The translations under genes were made by a program, and so were the position numbers. DNA of 64,000 nt, taken from positions 767,073 through 831,072 of the forward strand of contig NMRA01000026.1 of NCBI GenBank assembly GCA_002633005.1, in the 5' to 3' direction. The notes beneath the pieces were generated by a model that saw nothing but the letters and a program-made list of their open reading frames with translations, did not search any database and was not told the DNA's origin. Of this stretch, positions 1 through 13,000 are shown piece by piece. Positions within the stretch are counted from its first letter, which is position 1. Every line of letters starts with the position of its first letter. The DNA is from Phoronis australis (lineage: Eukaryota; Phoronida; Phoronidae).

Positions 1-59
1 GTTGGTTTACTTGGGGTTTACACACGCTGGCGGTTCCGGCGTTTTTGTTTTGCTGGAGA

Positions 60-165
60 CATTTTTGTTTTGTTTTTTGTTTTTTTAATTTTTGGGTCCT
101 GGCCCGAGGGGGGATTTAAACCCCCTGAACCCCCCCTGTAGATCCGCCACTGACAGTTGGTGGTA
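60..165 (-). repeat. GC-rich transposon terminal fragment
   Basis: Read on the minus strand, this begins with a GTGGCGGATCTAC-like end, followed by G runs, a C-rich counterpart and then an A-rich tail. Similar blocks occur at 1985-2065 and 2820-2990 in the same upstream region, so it looks like the end of a dispersed non-autonomous element. Its class cannot be assigned from what remains. Confidence 0.45.
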
Positions 166-1075
166 TTTTCATACACTAACACTCCAGAAATTTTGAGCGG
201 CGCCGGTGTGCATTGAAAGCTTAAAATGAAACGTCCCGTGGAGTATGTCAGATGCTGTAGTGAAGAGTAAGTCATAGTTTTTAAATTTAGTTTAGTTTTG
301 TGTAGGACGTGTTATTTTTTCTGTAACAAGCGTTTCTCGTTTATGACTTTTATTTGTTTAAAGCCATACATTTATTGCCAATGCATTCTGTGTAATAATA
401 TGCGTTGAAATATAGGTCTCAAAATTTTTTGTCTGGCCAATGGTGGCGTGCAGACCAGACTTTATAGTAAATGTTTGAATTGTAATCTGTGTTATTGTCG
501 TTGTTTTCTCGATGTGTGTCAGTTCAAATTTGGTGTAATTTTGGTAACTCTGGTTAGAGCTGCACCAGTGTCACACTCGGTGTTCAAGTTTCAGTTAATA
601 TCAGCTTTCATGATGTTACAAAAGTCCTGTGACGAAAGGATACAATCGGTGTAACACCATGCTCCGCCTCTAGGCCCGTAGCCAGCATTGCGCGGGGGGT
701 GGTTCGAATTTCTGGTACGGTGGACCTTTGTGATATTTTGCAAACGTTGACACTGTCGATTTTTTTTACCTTGACGCAGCTTAACTATAGGGGACTACCG
801 AACTTATCACAACCGAAGTAGAACAATGACGGACTCGACAGTTCTCACAGTCAGACAATAATGAAAAGAAATTGGCGCGAAACTCTTGCCTCCCAAAACG
901 TCACTTCTGGAGCAGAGGACGAGAAATTAATCAAATTATGAAAAGCTGTAATTGAGTGAAAGATGTGTCTGAGATAATCAACGAACCTTATTTTTGCTAA
1001 AAGTGACATGAAAAAAGGTTGCCTTCGCCTTTAAGTGATACCAGAGACCGTAGAGAGTTAGCGTCTTTGGTGATA

Positions 1076-1133
1076 CCTCGCAGGTTCCCTGCGTGCTTAG
1101 CGCCACCTAGCGGCACGCAGGGAACCAGCGAGG
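1076..1133. repeat. Hairpin with 21-bp arms
   Basis: Arms 1076-1096 and 1113-1133 are reverse complements at 20 of 21 positions, around a 16-nt loop that contains CGCCACCTAGCGG. The arms are GC-rich, unlike the AT-rich flanks. It could be a minimal foldback element. No transcript evidence is visible. Confidence 0.7.
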
Positions 1134-1277
1134 CGAGGCTGTGCGCCATTGGCAGAGATTGACAAAAGAAGACTTTCTTCATTTACCAAAGTTTTTAGTA
1201 GGTCTAGACCTACTTTTCCCTAATAATATGAACATGCTTGTGGGGGTTGTCTTAGTGCAAGAAAATACGGTATTTCG

Positions 1278-1335
1278 TGGGCGGTGCAGCACTGAAAAAG
1301 TGAGGGGCTTTTGCCCCCCTGTGGTGCACCGCCCA
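1278..1335 (+). mobile_element. Small inverted-repeat element, copy 1
   Basis: A 58-bp unit begins TGGGCGGTGCAGCAC and ends GTGGTGCACCGCCCA, so its ends are inverted repeats. Related units lie at 1343-1407, 34348-34416 and, inverted, at 63375-63444. It is too short to code for protein and is best seen as a miniature DNA element. Confidence 0.65.
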
Positions 1336-1342
1336 TAGACCA

Positions 1343-1407
1343 TGGGCGGCGCAGCACTGAAAAAAGTGGGGACTGCAGCCTCCCAACCCCCTATGGTGCG
1401 CCACCCA
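1343..1407 (+). mobile_element. Small inverted-repeat element, copy 2
   Basis: This is the second unit of the family, 7 nt after copy 1 and in the same orientation. It has TGGGCGGCGCAGCAC at the left and GGTGCGCCACCCA at the right. The two copies differ mainly in the middle, so this may be a tandem duplication or two insertions. Confidence 0.65.
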
Positions 1408-2530
1408 TGTAGTTAAATGTCTGATTTTTGAGCAACGACGGAGGACTGCTTATAGTGAACTTAATTGTCATCGGTGTGTAGGCCTACTGAATTTAAAAGA
1501 ATGGAAACGCCCATAAGGCACACGTGTACACGCACGCATCATACAGGGTCATCCACCAATCCACAACCAAAGTGGGAATTAGAAAATGCCTGCCGTAATC
1601 TACCACTATCAAAATAGCAGATAAACCTACTTTCTGCTATTTTGTTTCTTGGTCGATTTTAACTGAGACGTTCACACGGCACTGATACTTTTTGGGAACT
1701 CTCTTCTTGCTATATAGACTATCTAGGTTTTGACATTTACTTCTAGACTCCCGTGTTACGCTGTGTTGTAGCCACCACGCACGTTCAATGCCGATGAATA
1801 ACATAAAGCCTCTCGGTCTGCACGATCCTATCATCAAGCACCACTTCGGGCGAAGTTGACCGGGTTCGGCCCAATGATTACGTGAACTAAATTCAATTTT
1901 GAGTCAAAATTATTACTGACTTAGTTATCATTGTAGTTAGTCTGCAACAATTTTGCTGTTGTTGTCCGTCTATATATCCTGTCTTTAACGGATAGGCCGG
2001 GACTGGACCTTTTGCGCGGGGGATTCAATCGAACCCCCCGAAAACCCCTGGCTCCGGGCTTGGCATTATCACATTTTGTCGGGTCTGAAAACCAACATAT
2101 TGACCGAGGGAATAAATAATTACATCTTCAAAGTAATTCATGAATGGAGGGTTTCGATCGCATGTCAGTCAGTCAGCTACCAAACCAGTATTCCTCAAAA
2201 CGATATGGAGACTATATTTTGAAAAAAGTCTAGGAGATGCCCCGAATTGAACGAAAGAGCAGTCGATTATAATTTCGAAAACATGTTTTGCAGTCATACA
2301 ACGGTCGTTTTTAATGCAAAACAACAAACCAACATCACTTTGTTACTATCAATAAGTTATCAGACTGCTTGTCAGCGCACTCGTCGTGCTCTTGATGAAT
2401 CTGCGCAAATCAGTGACTTCCATTTGGAAAGTTAGTGAACGTTTTGTGTCATTGGAACACACACTTTTGGTACAGTAGCGTGATGTTTGTTGATTGTTAT
2501 GCTTTGGTTTATGATAATTTGCATTCACCT

Positions 2531-2800
2531 GCAGCCGGATGCATGAATGAGTCCTAAATAGGGACTCAACTATGTTCCTCAAATTTCTCCACATTTGTGG
2601 ACTTGTGCAAACACTGATAGTTCTTTCCAATGTTATTTTATTCTCATTGCTATGTCAAATTTTGGTTTAATACGCACCGTGAGAGAACTCTGCGTTGAAT
2701 TCTTAATGTTAATCAAACTACACAGGGATCTTTTCATGCAACGCCTCTATTTTAGGACTAAGTTCCTAAAAGTTTATTCGCATTGAATTAAGAAGATACC
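2531..2800 (+). repeat. Copy of the ATGAAACAGTCCC-ended element family
   Basis: The left end resembles the termini of the elements at 54362-55191: a GCATGAA segment followed by AAATAGGGACTCAACT. The interior is similar to 44063-44287, sharing the pattern TTGCTATGTCAA and a GAATTC-TTAAT segment. The right end is eroded. Confidence 0.5.
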
Positions 2801-2819
2801 AATATTTATTAGAAAGCAA

Positions 2820-2990
2820 CAGCGGGTCCAGGATTTTGAGTTAGGGGGGCCAGGGCATATTTCTTGCCAGGATTTTGACCGGCAGACATTCGCAACCCCG
2901 AATTGCCAAATGGAATATGGGAGAATTTTAGGGGGGGGGGGGCATTGCCCGGTTGGCCCCCCTCTAAATCCGCCAGTGCCCTATGTGGTT
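2820..2990. repeat. GC-rich inverted-repeat transposon remnant
   Basis: The left part carries GGGTCCAGGATTTTG followed by a run of G. The right part ends with CCCCCCTCTAAATCC and GCCAGTG, partly complementary to the left. A 13-nt G run sits near 2930-2942. The layout fits a decayed non-autonomous DNA element with G/C-rich ends. Confidence 0.45.
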
Positions 2991-4211
2991 GGTAGGTGCC
3001 GCAGTAGGCAACAATGCTTGCAGGATATTAATGAGATAGAAATATCCGGTATTATTACATCGGTAGTCAATTCATGTTGACGACGGCACAATTGGTTCGT
3101 TGCTGCTGGTGCCCCCTGTAGTAAGTGTATGTACAAACCATAGACATGTGATGTCTATGGTACAAACTGTCAGTCCGATGCTCGTCATTCTCGTCAACTG
3201 AGGGGCATAGGGCATGGGCTCTGCCTAATTCATCTTTACGTTTTCAAAAAGTTTGCCCACCACAAAATAACGTTTCATTTCTTTTTTACAGCTTTGACAC
3301 GAAAACATTAATGCAACTAACACATTAGCCTGCGCGGCGGCTCTGAGTTTTTTGCAGCAGTGCATAAGTGCCCGACAACAGAGGGCGGGGAGAAAGGCGC
3401 TAAGCAAGTAGGACCGGCCCGGAAGTCGGGATCTCTCTGCATCCGGATTGTGACGTCAGTTCACCACTATTCAATTAGCAATAATTAAGATAACTAATGA
3501 TTTCCGATCTCGTAAAGAACTGACAGCACGCACTTTCAGGACTGAAATCCGTAAGTTGGCCATAGACGTCAGGACATTGAATTAACTGCGCGGAAGGAAC
3601 CGCCACTACTAGGTCCTCGGCCGCCTGGACACTAGGTAGAGACTGATATTGCTGCTGCACCCTGAGTGTCTATTTTTGAATATTTTAATTATAAAAAATA
3701 TAGAAAATTTGACCAGATATCGTGTGAGCGTGAAAATGTTCGTATCGTAGCAGCGGCCGGGATTGAGCCGAGTACATGACTTTCCCACCCCACGTAGCTT
3801 TTGATAACTGAATAATAAGATATCACAAAACATTTACATTTATTTCACGGTGCAAATATTGTCACCCAAAACTGAACTCATTCTCATTTGGCCATCAGAT
3901 GTGCTCTGTTATGCTAAGTCTTACAAGGTCAAATCGTAGAAGAACTGAAATACATCGGATACTCAACTCACGGACGAAGCCGATACTACTACTACTGCCA
4001 CCTACAGGTGGCGTCGCTGACGATGATGGTCTGACCGCGATGAAACCGCTGAGCACTGAGTTGTTTTATTTGAGCTTTCTTTCAAGTCAGTCAATGTTAC
4101 GTACTGTCAGGTGTGCGCGACCTTGCATTATTTACAGACACAGGTCTCAGTGCTTCACTAAGATGGGCCTGCGTTACTCAACACAAACTGCTATTTCAGT
4201 CTAGGCCTAGG

Positions 4212-4582
4212 TTCGAAATCGAACTCGAAAACTTTTAACTTTTTCCGTTCTACTTTATCAAAAATACAATTATTCTGTACTCGAGGATTTTATGGTTCGT
4301 AGATGAGTGTCAAGATCTCGTCCAAGTTTGTACCTGATGACCCCAAGATTCGAGCTACCGTGACAAATTTGAGTAGCAATTCGAGACTTCGAGTGAAAAG
4401 TCGAGATTTCGAGTTCAGATTCGAATTTATAGCATTGAAATGCTGGTGTTATCAAGTGTAAAATGGGAATCACTCGATCAACAACGTAAACCGTAGGGCA
4501 CGAATTCATAGACATTTATTTTGAGTTCGCATCCAGGTCAGGGCGTAATATTCCAAAAAATACATTCGAGTTCGATTTCGAC
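4212..4582. mobile_element. DNA element with TTCGAAATCGAACTCGAA terminal repeats
   Basis: The outer 18 bases at 4212-4229 are reverse-complementary to 4565-4582 at 17 of 18 positions. The interior has no long open frame and is rich in TCGAG-type motifs. Related elements lie at 24178-24607 and about 34137-34550, sharing the inner CTTGATGACC or CTGATGACC motif. This marks a non-autonomous family with at least three copies here. Confidence 0.65.
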
Positions 4583-6119
4583 TAAAACGATTAGGTACCG
4601 GACCCTGATCGTTTTTTATAATGAATGCTTGATAATTATTTATCATACATGCATGTAAACTCTAATGGGTTGGTGTAAACCTGAGGAAGCCTCTTTTGTC
4701 CACCAAGCAGCCGCTCCTAGTTCCTGAGACACATGAAAATCACGAACCACAGTTTATCCCACATGATGGGCAGCGTCCGTCGATGAGTATGCCATTTAAA
4801 GTAAGCATAAGATGATGAGATCTACGAATTAAAATAGACGAAGACACACCGTTGGACTTTCTCTACAAATGTGTCCTTCGGACTAACTCTCCGTCATCGT
4901 ACGGATCGATTCTCCAGTTCAGAAAATTGGGCAACCAATCAGAATTGGTTCGCAGCTTAGTATGCCTGAAATATCGAATTGCATAAAATGCCCGGGGGAC
5001 CCTCACAATTAAACTGAAGGGCAGAGGTATCGCCAATTCCGACGGGTGGGTATTTTGTTCCCGCCGGTCATGCCACTCAGTGATCCCAGCCCGACTGTCT
5101 GCCAATATTTTGTTTTTGTTATGACCAGGTTGAATGAAGCCATTGAGACTAAATGCCCTCCCCCCCTCAGTCAGTTCAACTCAACTCGACAAATTTCAAC
5201 AGCTGAGGCCTCAGTGCCCCGAGAATTCACGTTTAATTGAGACTGAATAGAAACTCTAGATTATTTTCAAGGTTGAAAAACGACCCTTGGTATTCATTCG
5301 CGAGGCCAAAATTTAATATTGACACACTAGGTCGGAAACTCGAAGGATCAAACTTCACACTCTTTCAGACCGCGCATCATGAGATGCGCATTGGAGACTT
5401 TTTCAATACACTTTTCCTACGCCAGAAGTGTGTCTTTTCCATCATGAATTACCTGACATTTTCCGATTCAGGGTCCCTGACTTTTAGACTCGTAACTCAT
5501 GACTGAAACTCTAAGTCCCGGATTATGATGACCAGTGAAGACTGGATCCAGTTACGACTTAGTTCACTAAAACGGCCCGTTACCGGCCCTCACAGGCAGC
5601 CAGTACGTGGTTCTCAAATCAGGGACTCGGACCGTTACCGATCCCGCAACCGTTGACTCCGTCAGTGCTACCAAAATTGGTTGCCGACTATTACTAGCTG
5701 GTTGTGGTCATCATACAACAGCTCTTCTTAGTGAGAATGAATACTGGTGTCATGGTAAGGCGGAAGGGCAACTTATTCATGGATCGTCAGTACTGAAATA
5801 GGTCCCTCTTTCGACCGCGAGAGTGCACTGTCTATAATTGCGTGGGTATCCTAATTCAGTGTCCAGCTGCATTGGCATCAGTCACAAATATAAGCCTACC
5901 GCCCCACCCTTTCCCCGTCATCGGCAGAGCTCAAACAAGCCGCACAGGCACCGTCGACGATCAGTGGCTGCTGCGGCGGAGAATGATTGCTTGAACTTAG
6001 TGTAGGGCCTATAACTTGTAGGTGAATTTTTATGCTACAAAAAAATCGCAAATTTGCGCAAGATCAGCCGCAGTTCCGTCAACTATGCTGCCGGGGATTC
6101 ATCAGGGGCGGGTACTGTT

Positions 6120-6440
6120 CTCGAACGCCAAATTAGTAAATCCAGTCCGTCGCCGGGCAAGCCCGACCCGGGGCGGCCCACGGGCCGGCGGCCGTAATAA
6201 ACTGGGCGACTTGGTGACCCGGCACTTACCATGAAAGGCGAACTCATTTTCAGTGCTCCTTGTAGACGAGAAGTTTTTGGCCTTGTGGAGAACTAGCCCG
6301 CTATAGTCAGTGTTTGCCGGGCCGGCGCTGGACGTCGGCTGCGTCCCCGCCCGGCCGGGCGGCCGGGGCTTCTACCAGAGTGAAAGTTAATGTCCCGCGG
6401 CATGGGCCGGCGGCGTCGGCGCCCTGAGCTGTGGGGTCCG
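6120..6440. promoter_or_regulatory. CpG-rich block upstream of exon 1
   Basis: Two very GC- and CpG-rich stretches (about 6145-6200 and 6315-6430) stand out sharply from the AT-rich surroundings, 0.5 to 0.9 kb before the first coding ATG. The position suits a promoter-associated CpG island. The internal GGCCGG-rich inverted segments could equally be a GC-rich repeat. No TATA box or initiator could be assigned. Confidence 0.35.
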
Positions 6441-6978
6441 ACAAGCTCCGAAAGTTTACGGAACTGAGCTTTGTGTCATGCTGGTAATTGTTCTTTCTTA
6501 GCCCAAACATCATATTTATTTTGACTAATATATAATTTGAGACCAATTTAAAACAACTTAAAAGTGTTGAACACTGAGCCGTGGGCTGCAACTAAAAAGG
6601 CGACACTAACGAGTTTATTTTTTCGATTGCATGGGGACACAATGGCAACGAATTAGAGGAAATAATTCCTGTAAAAAGATTGTTGCAAAATTTCTGGAAT
6701 TTTGAATTTAAAATGCACGACAAAACGCAGTGCGTGGGGTTTTCCAGGAGCACACGCCGCTTGTATGAGTCATTACCCTATCAGCGGAAGTTACCATTTC
6801 ACCCACATAAATTAACTACTGTTCGGGGACACTACTGTTATTGAGAGTTCGATCGTTGACAGTTGAGAGCGATAAGCGTGATGAAGAAACTGGTTTCGAA
6901 GTGAATGTGGAGACAATTTATATTTATTAATATTATGTATATAGTTGTGTTTACGCATTGGGTACCACACTTTCAACG

Positions 6979-7072
6979 ATGATCCTTGATTTGACGAAAG
7001 AAAAGCGCCAATTTCTTGTGAATGTGTTCACATGTTGCGCGCTGTTTCACGTGCTTGGGTTCAACGCCAATG
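6979..7072 (+). CDS. Exon 1: signal peptide
   Basis: It encodes 31 residues plus one base: a charged start (MILDLTKEKRQ) followed by a hydrophobic stretch FLVNVFTCCALFHVLG, as expected for a secretory signal. An in-frame TAA at 6928-6930, with no other in-frame ATG between, supports this start. The donor is AATG|GTGAGT, phase 1. Joined to exon 2 it restores a valine codon and an open frame. The family usually begins with such a leader exon far from the Ig exons; here the intron is about 18 kb. No homologue search was possible, so assignment rests on the phase match and the leader shape. Confidence 0.75.
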
Positions 7073-10000
7073 GTGAGTAGAATTCTCATCACATTCAAGC
7101 AGGTCCGTAAGCGGGGTTACGGCACTGGTCGGATAAAGCAGTTCCTGATTTACAGAATCAGTTCCGACACTAGTTGGATATAATGGACCCCGATTTAGAG
7201 AACCAGTTTCATCCACTAAATAACGGGCCATTATTTAGTGATTGCCTGGTTCTCTTAACAGGGTCCATTACACGTGTACCTAATTATCGGATGGACCCTA
7301 AATATCGAACATTTCACAAAATCTTACTTGAAGCATAATCTGAGAATTAAATGACACCAATTTTTGTTCTGCTATAATGCATTCAATGTCCGACACCGTC
7401 TCGTTTTTTTACAGCGTTGCCTCGTTTTGATTTTACCGAGAGAGGGTGTAATTTAGACCCCCAAGTCGGCCTAAAATGGATGATCGCATATATCGGTTAT
7501 AAAAGTTGAAAAAAAATCTTTTTCCACGATGAAATCATCTCATTGAACTGACAATATGTCACTGTTCCATTTTTTCATTTGATTTTAAACTCAAGTCATA
7601 CCCCGACCACGCACGTGCGACTGTCATATCAAGAAGGCAAAGACATACTAAAAACTGCAGTGAGTTTGCACGTGCTTTAGTCATCTGCACTGATTCATCG
7701 AATCGACTTGGCGCCATCATCAGATTTCATTTTATGGATAATTTTGTTTCGAATGGACCTGTGTTCTAGCAGCATGTATGTCAAAACACTCGAACTAAGA
7801 TTTGGCTACAAGGTGCCCGCGGCCATTACGTGATTAGTCAGTTTTCCGCGGTGTTGCATATGGGAAAACATGGTGTCCGATATTTAGGTTCTCCGAAGGT
7901 TTGCTAGTTGTGTTTTTGAAACCTCAGTCGGAACATAAATGTGGGTTTCGGTGACAAGATATAGTAACAGAACAAAGGCAAACCTTTATTTCAGCAAAGA
8001 ATTTACAACAATCCGTATTATTTTCAATTAAATATAATGCAAAATGTGCCAAAACGTCCAATAATTAGGTCACTTGACTGTATATCCGACTTGCGCCACA
8101 GTTCCATCCACATTCTCTAAATCAGTATCCCGGCTAAGCTGCAATGCTGAGTCTCTGAGACTGAAACGTATTGCGAAGTTATGGCCAGGGAACACCTGTC
8201 CTCTATTTGCATTGTTGGGAGTGAAATCTTGTTGTTGACCTGGTGAGAAGAGGTAAGATTGGTGATGGTTGGGGAGAGCAGCTGCTTGCATAAAATGACT
8301 GGGTGGGAATTTAGCAATAGAGACCGGTAAAGCCAAAGCCCCGGACAGATGCACTCACACACAGTAGAATATGTGTCACAACATTGATTTCTGTCTGCCT
8401 ATTGACTTGCAGGTAATTCTTAGTTCACGACCTTTGTTGACTTTCGATTTATGGTACTAGTATGTAGACCACACTAACGAAAAAACCATTCGTAGACAAT
8501 TTTGATCTAGTCAGGAAGCAAACCCACGAGACTATCAACGAAGGCTGTTAAGTGTAAAATGGAACATTGTTTTCAACAGAACATGTCTTAAAGAAAACAT
8601 TAGTGAACTGGGGTAACTGTTGTTAATCCCTATCCAGTTCTTCACCTATTCAGTACATTAAATGGTAAACAAGGGAAATTCTATTTTGTCATTTCTAAAC
8701 ATGAATAGATGTTAAGAAAATGTTAGTGAGCTGTTAGCTGAGTTTGTAGGGCGCAGATGTCAAAAAAAACAACATTTCGTGAAGGAAGTTTGTAGCAGTA
8801 AGGTAACCGGCCTTTGGAAAATATAAAATGACACTTTTTGGCAATTATTTTTGTGCAAAATACATTAAGAATTACCATAATTACCATACCCTGTGTAAGT
8901 GTATGTCTAGTCCACTAGCTCAGACACCTGCAGTACTGAGACACTTTTCTGGTCATGTCTTCGAACATTGCTCGGATCCCCCTGTGGACTACTAGTTAAC
9001 AATTTCTCAGTTGATTTTGGGGTTTTACCATCTGTAGAAAATCAAGGAGCAGGAGGACTTTTCAAGTTTGATTGGTAATTCAAGTTTTGGAATTTGTAAA
9101 TTAAAACTTGTTGAAAGAATAGGGATATTCCTGGACTGTGTGGACTTCGGAGTATTATATAGATCAGATATGGCTGATTGGATTCATATGAAACTTTTAG
9201 ATAACATACTTCATTATTTTTTAGAAGTTTCACTTTTGCATGGGCGGCTATTGAAAAATGGGACTTGTATAATTTCTATGAAAAAAGAAGTCTAAAATTG
9301 CAGAAAATGAAAACGAATTCATACCGTAAAACTGTTTTTGAGATTTCATCTTGAACATTTATCAAACAAAATTTATTCATGTTGTTGATGCCATTGATGT
9401 GATCACATTACCCAATTATTAGCAGACGTATTTTTGTACTGACTAATGTACCCTTATATAAACACCACTAAAACTGCAGAAAATCTGCAATTTTAAAATT
9501 GCAGATTTTCTGCAATTTTGTAACCGGGTCGTGTGGAATAGGGTCATCCCGGATTACACGGCGATAGAACTCTCCTTTGTCCTGGAGATAATAAAGGGCA
9601 TGACCTAGTTTTGGAAATCAGGCACATTTTCGTGTCTCTCATTGATGTTGGGAAGGCCAAGAATTTCAGATCAGGCATCCAGGGTTATTTGTCCAGTTTA
9701 TCAAACTTTTTCACGTCAGAGTTGCAGCCCACAACACATCAGTAATACTTAATTGGCATTGGAAGCCTGAATAGAGTAATGCAACTGAGAAAAGCTTATA
9801 AAGAATCAGACCACAACAAATAACTTGTGAAACTCCAGTAGCACGAAAACGAGGCAGCAAATGTGCCCGACGGATGTTAACGGCATTGTGGGTAAATCTT
9901 GCAAGATTCAAGTGTGGCTGTGTAACCCTGGACCGCCCTATTGAAAGAACTCTTCAAAGAAGTAATGATGGTATTTTTATGGCTTTATTGAGATCCGAAG

Positions 10001-13000
10001 CATGTTTCACCAATTGTTACAGGATCCTTGATTTTGTTTTATTAGGACAATTCCTACGCAACCTCTCAGTACTGCAACACTTGTTTTATTACAGTGCGAT
10101 AACCTCTGCTTTAAGATAGTAGTTGTGAGTGAAATAACATCGCACTTCGATTAGAGCCATTCCAGTACATTGACTGTGGTGTATGGTCTGATCTTACTTT
10201 TTCTGTTTTGCACTTTATTAAGTGGATATTATCTGCAACAAAAGTAAGGCAGAATCAAATCTGGGACCTTGCAGCCGCAGTCTAGTGCTCTGCTGGCAGA
10301 GCTTACTCTTGGACAATAGACGCCAGTATAGTTTAAGCATATGTAAGTATGACAGCCATCGGCCTTGATTTCATCGAATTTCTGACAGACAACAACGAGA
10401 ATAGGCGATTTGTAATAAAATCACTAAAACAGATTCTATTGTTTTATAGCTCCGGTCAAAGCTAATAACTTCAAGAAGTCTAGTATTCCATTTCCATCTT
10501 CCAATAATCATATAAATGCATTTTTCAAAGTAATACCAACAATGTCCCTTTAGTGCAATAGCCCGGTAATTTTAAAGTGAATGTTGATCCAAGCTCACAA
10601 ATTGATACAGCCGAGGAATGTCTTAAAAATTTCTGGAATCGTTTAAGCCACAAATAAAATAAAAATCGAATACAGTAATCAAAAAAGTTATGTGGCCAGG
10701 CCTTTAATTGGTCTTCCTGGGTGTGGTAAAGTAAACAATGTTTGACTTAGGACACCATATATTGAAAGTGTACTTTGTCATTTTTGCCAATCAAATTGCA
10801 GTTTTGAGCTTGTGCAGTCATGAAGTAATTCTATAAACTTTTTGGTTTCAACAATGTCAATTTGCATCATTTTTGTCCAAAGTTTAAGAATTTTAAACGT
10901 GCATTTTCAACGAAATTTTTTTCATGTTATGTAAAGTTCTAATCCAGTCTGTTGAAGAATAGAGAGAAAATTTAATGAAAACCATTTCTTTTGTGCAGTT
11001 CAGTGAGGATGTTTGTGGATCTTGCTGTGTGTATACAGAACATGTGTGAGGTGTTACACAAAAGCTGCTTATTTGGTCATCAGTTTTACTTTATGATTTA
11101 CACTAATATTATAAACATGAATTATACATGTACATGCCCAGAAAATATTGAAACCATCTGGGGGTGTTGTGGTTGAGGACATCTGGAGGTTCTGAGGTTG
11201 AGGGATGGCCAAGGATTACAGGTTGCGTAGAGTGTTGGATAATCCACCCTTACTCAATTCAATTGGAAATTGAGTATGGCAAAATGTCACCAATTTTGAA
11301 CAAAATGATTACCAGAATTGTCCTCTTTCATTTTTCAAAGGGTTCTAATACTGCTGTAAATATCCACAAGGTTCAGTTTAATTTTCTGATGGTAGCTTCT
11401 GTACAGAACTTAAAAATGGTGTATGATAAATCTCATCAATGTAGGACACAGTATGTCCGAGAAGTGAAATTTGTTTTTTCATTTTTTCCATGGAAGATAT
11501 GTAATACCAATTAATGGTTTCCACGTTCAAGTTCTGAAGCCCGTTCCAAGAAACTGACTTCAGTTCATTTTTTGACTTACCGGTAAGACTAATATTTTTG
11601 ACAACTTCCAAACTTTGAAACTTCCACATCCGGTAAGTTAATCAAAACTTAAGTCAAAAACTCAAATCGGACTTAAAAAATCTCTTTCTTGAAACGGACT
11701 TGGGACAAATATAAGTTGTTACCTTCAAATTGACTGAAATTTAAGATTTGTCTTAGCCAAGTCAGTTTTCTTGGTACGGGACCTAATGTACCATAGATAT
11801 ATCACTGCCTATGCTTTGAGAAATTGTGAGCATTCACATCAATGTTTGAAGCCCTTGAAAAATTTTGTCCGAAATTAATAACATTTTACCATAGCATTAC
11901 TTTGGTACTACATAAATGTTTATGAAAAATTGCGAAAATTTTACTTGTCCACCATACAATGTCCTGAATTATTGTCGGATAGTGAATGTCAAGTCACTAG
12001 TAAGTGCAGATGAAGGACTCTCCAAGGCCCTGTACGCACACTCTGATTTTTTGGACACTGTCCCACTTGCTGTCCCTCTTACTGCGTCCAGTGAGACCGG
12101 ACAGCAGATAATTTGAAAGTTACCTTTGAAAGTCGACCTTTTTATTCAAGTCCATTATTTGTGTATAAATTACTCATTGATGTTTGACTCGGAGAAATGA
12201 AAGACGGTTACTGTACTTTGCGAATCATCAGGAATTTTACTACTTTTTCGGGCAAAGTGTAGGCTCAGTTTGAACTTGGTGGTAAAGTTGTTGTGGTAAA
12301 CACATTATTCATGTGTACAAATACATATGGTATGAAAGCAATTATACTAAATAAGGTTATTTGTAACCACAATTCTTCCATATGGTTTTCTGTCCTCCAG
12401 GGTTTGACAAGATTAGAACACAATGTGTTCACTTGTCTTGTGTATCCATTAATGTCTTGTGTTACAGTTTAATCTGTAGAGCAGTGGGACATCTGCTTTT
12501 ACTATGAGGTCATCATGGGACACAATACAATACAGGAATTCTTCACTTATTTGACACAAAGTGAATTAAATCCATTTCCCATTCATGTTTGGGGTGTGTG
12601 AAATAAACTGTATATACAGAAATCCCTGGTTGACTGAGTGTTAAGCATGACCAACTGCCCATGTGTGAATTTAATGAAATGCTGCTTATAGGTTACCGAT
12701 CAGATTCAGTTAAAAGTAGGGAAGTTATTTTATCTTGTTCTAGTATAAGAGTACTTCATCTCATTGATTGTTGGTGAAACCCTCTATTGACCAAATGCCT
12801 CTAGGTCAACAGACTTGGGTTGAGGTCACCCTTCTCACTTCATGTTTGTAACTGCATGTGATATTCTGAAATAAATGAGGGACAAAATAATATTTTTGTC
12901 ATTAATTTTGAGTGTTCTAAATTAGTGTATAATTACCATTCATGAATAATTGTACTTTGCAAAATTCATGTGAAACATGCTGCAAGTCTGCTCTTTGCCG

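Larger units (their letters stand above)
1..6978. other. Upstream region without a supported gene
   Basis: No exon could be supported before the start codon at 6979. The stretch holds GC-rich transposon ends (about 60-165, 690-720, 1985-2065, 2820-2990), a hairpin at 1076-1133, two small inverted-repeat elements at 1278-1407, an element at 4212-4582 and a CpG-rich block at 6120-6440. Open frames here are short and show no recognisable domains. The 5' UTR of the Ig gene presumably lies in the last few hundred bases, but its start cannot be placed from sequence. Confidence 0.6.

Noticed and set aside
5607-5801. Open frame with GCGHHTTALLSENEYWCHGK, like an RCC1 repeat
   Set aside because: The spacing between glycine and histidine is off by one, the usual tryptophan-glycine is missing, and no neighbouring repeat units were found. 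Probably chance or a very old fragment.
6145-6430. GC-rich block as an rRNA fragment
   Set aside because: It has rRNA-like GC content but no conserved rRNA core sequence that I can recognise; a CpG island or GC-rich repeat is simpler.
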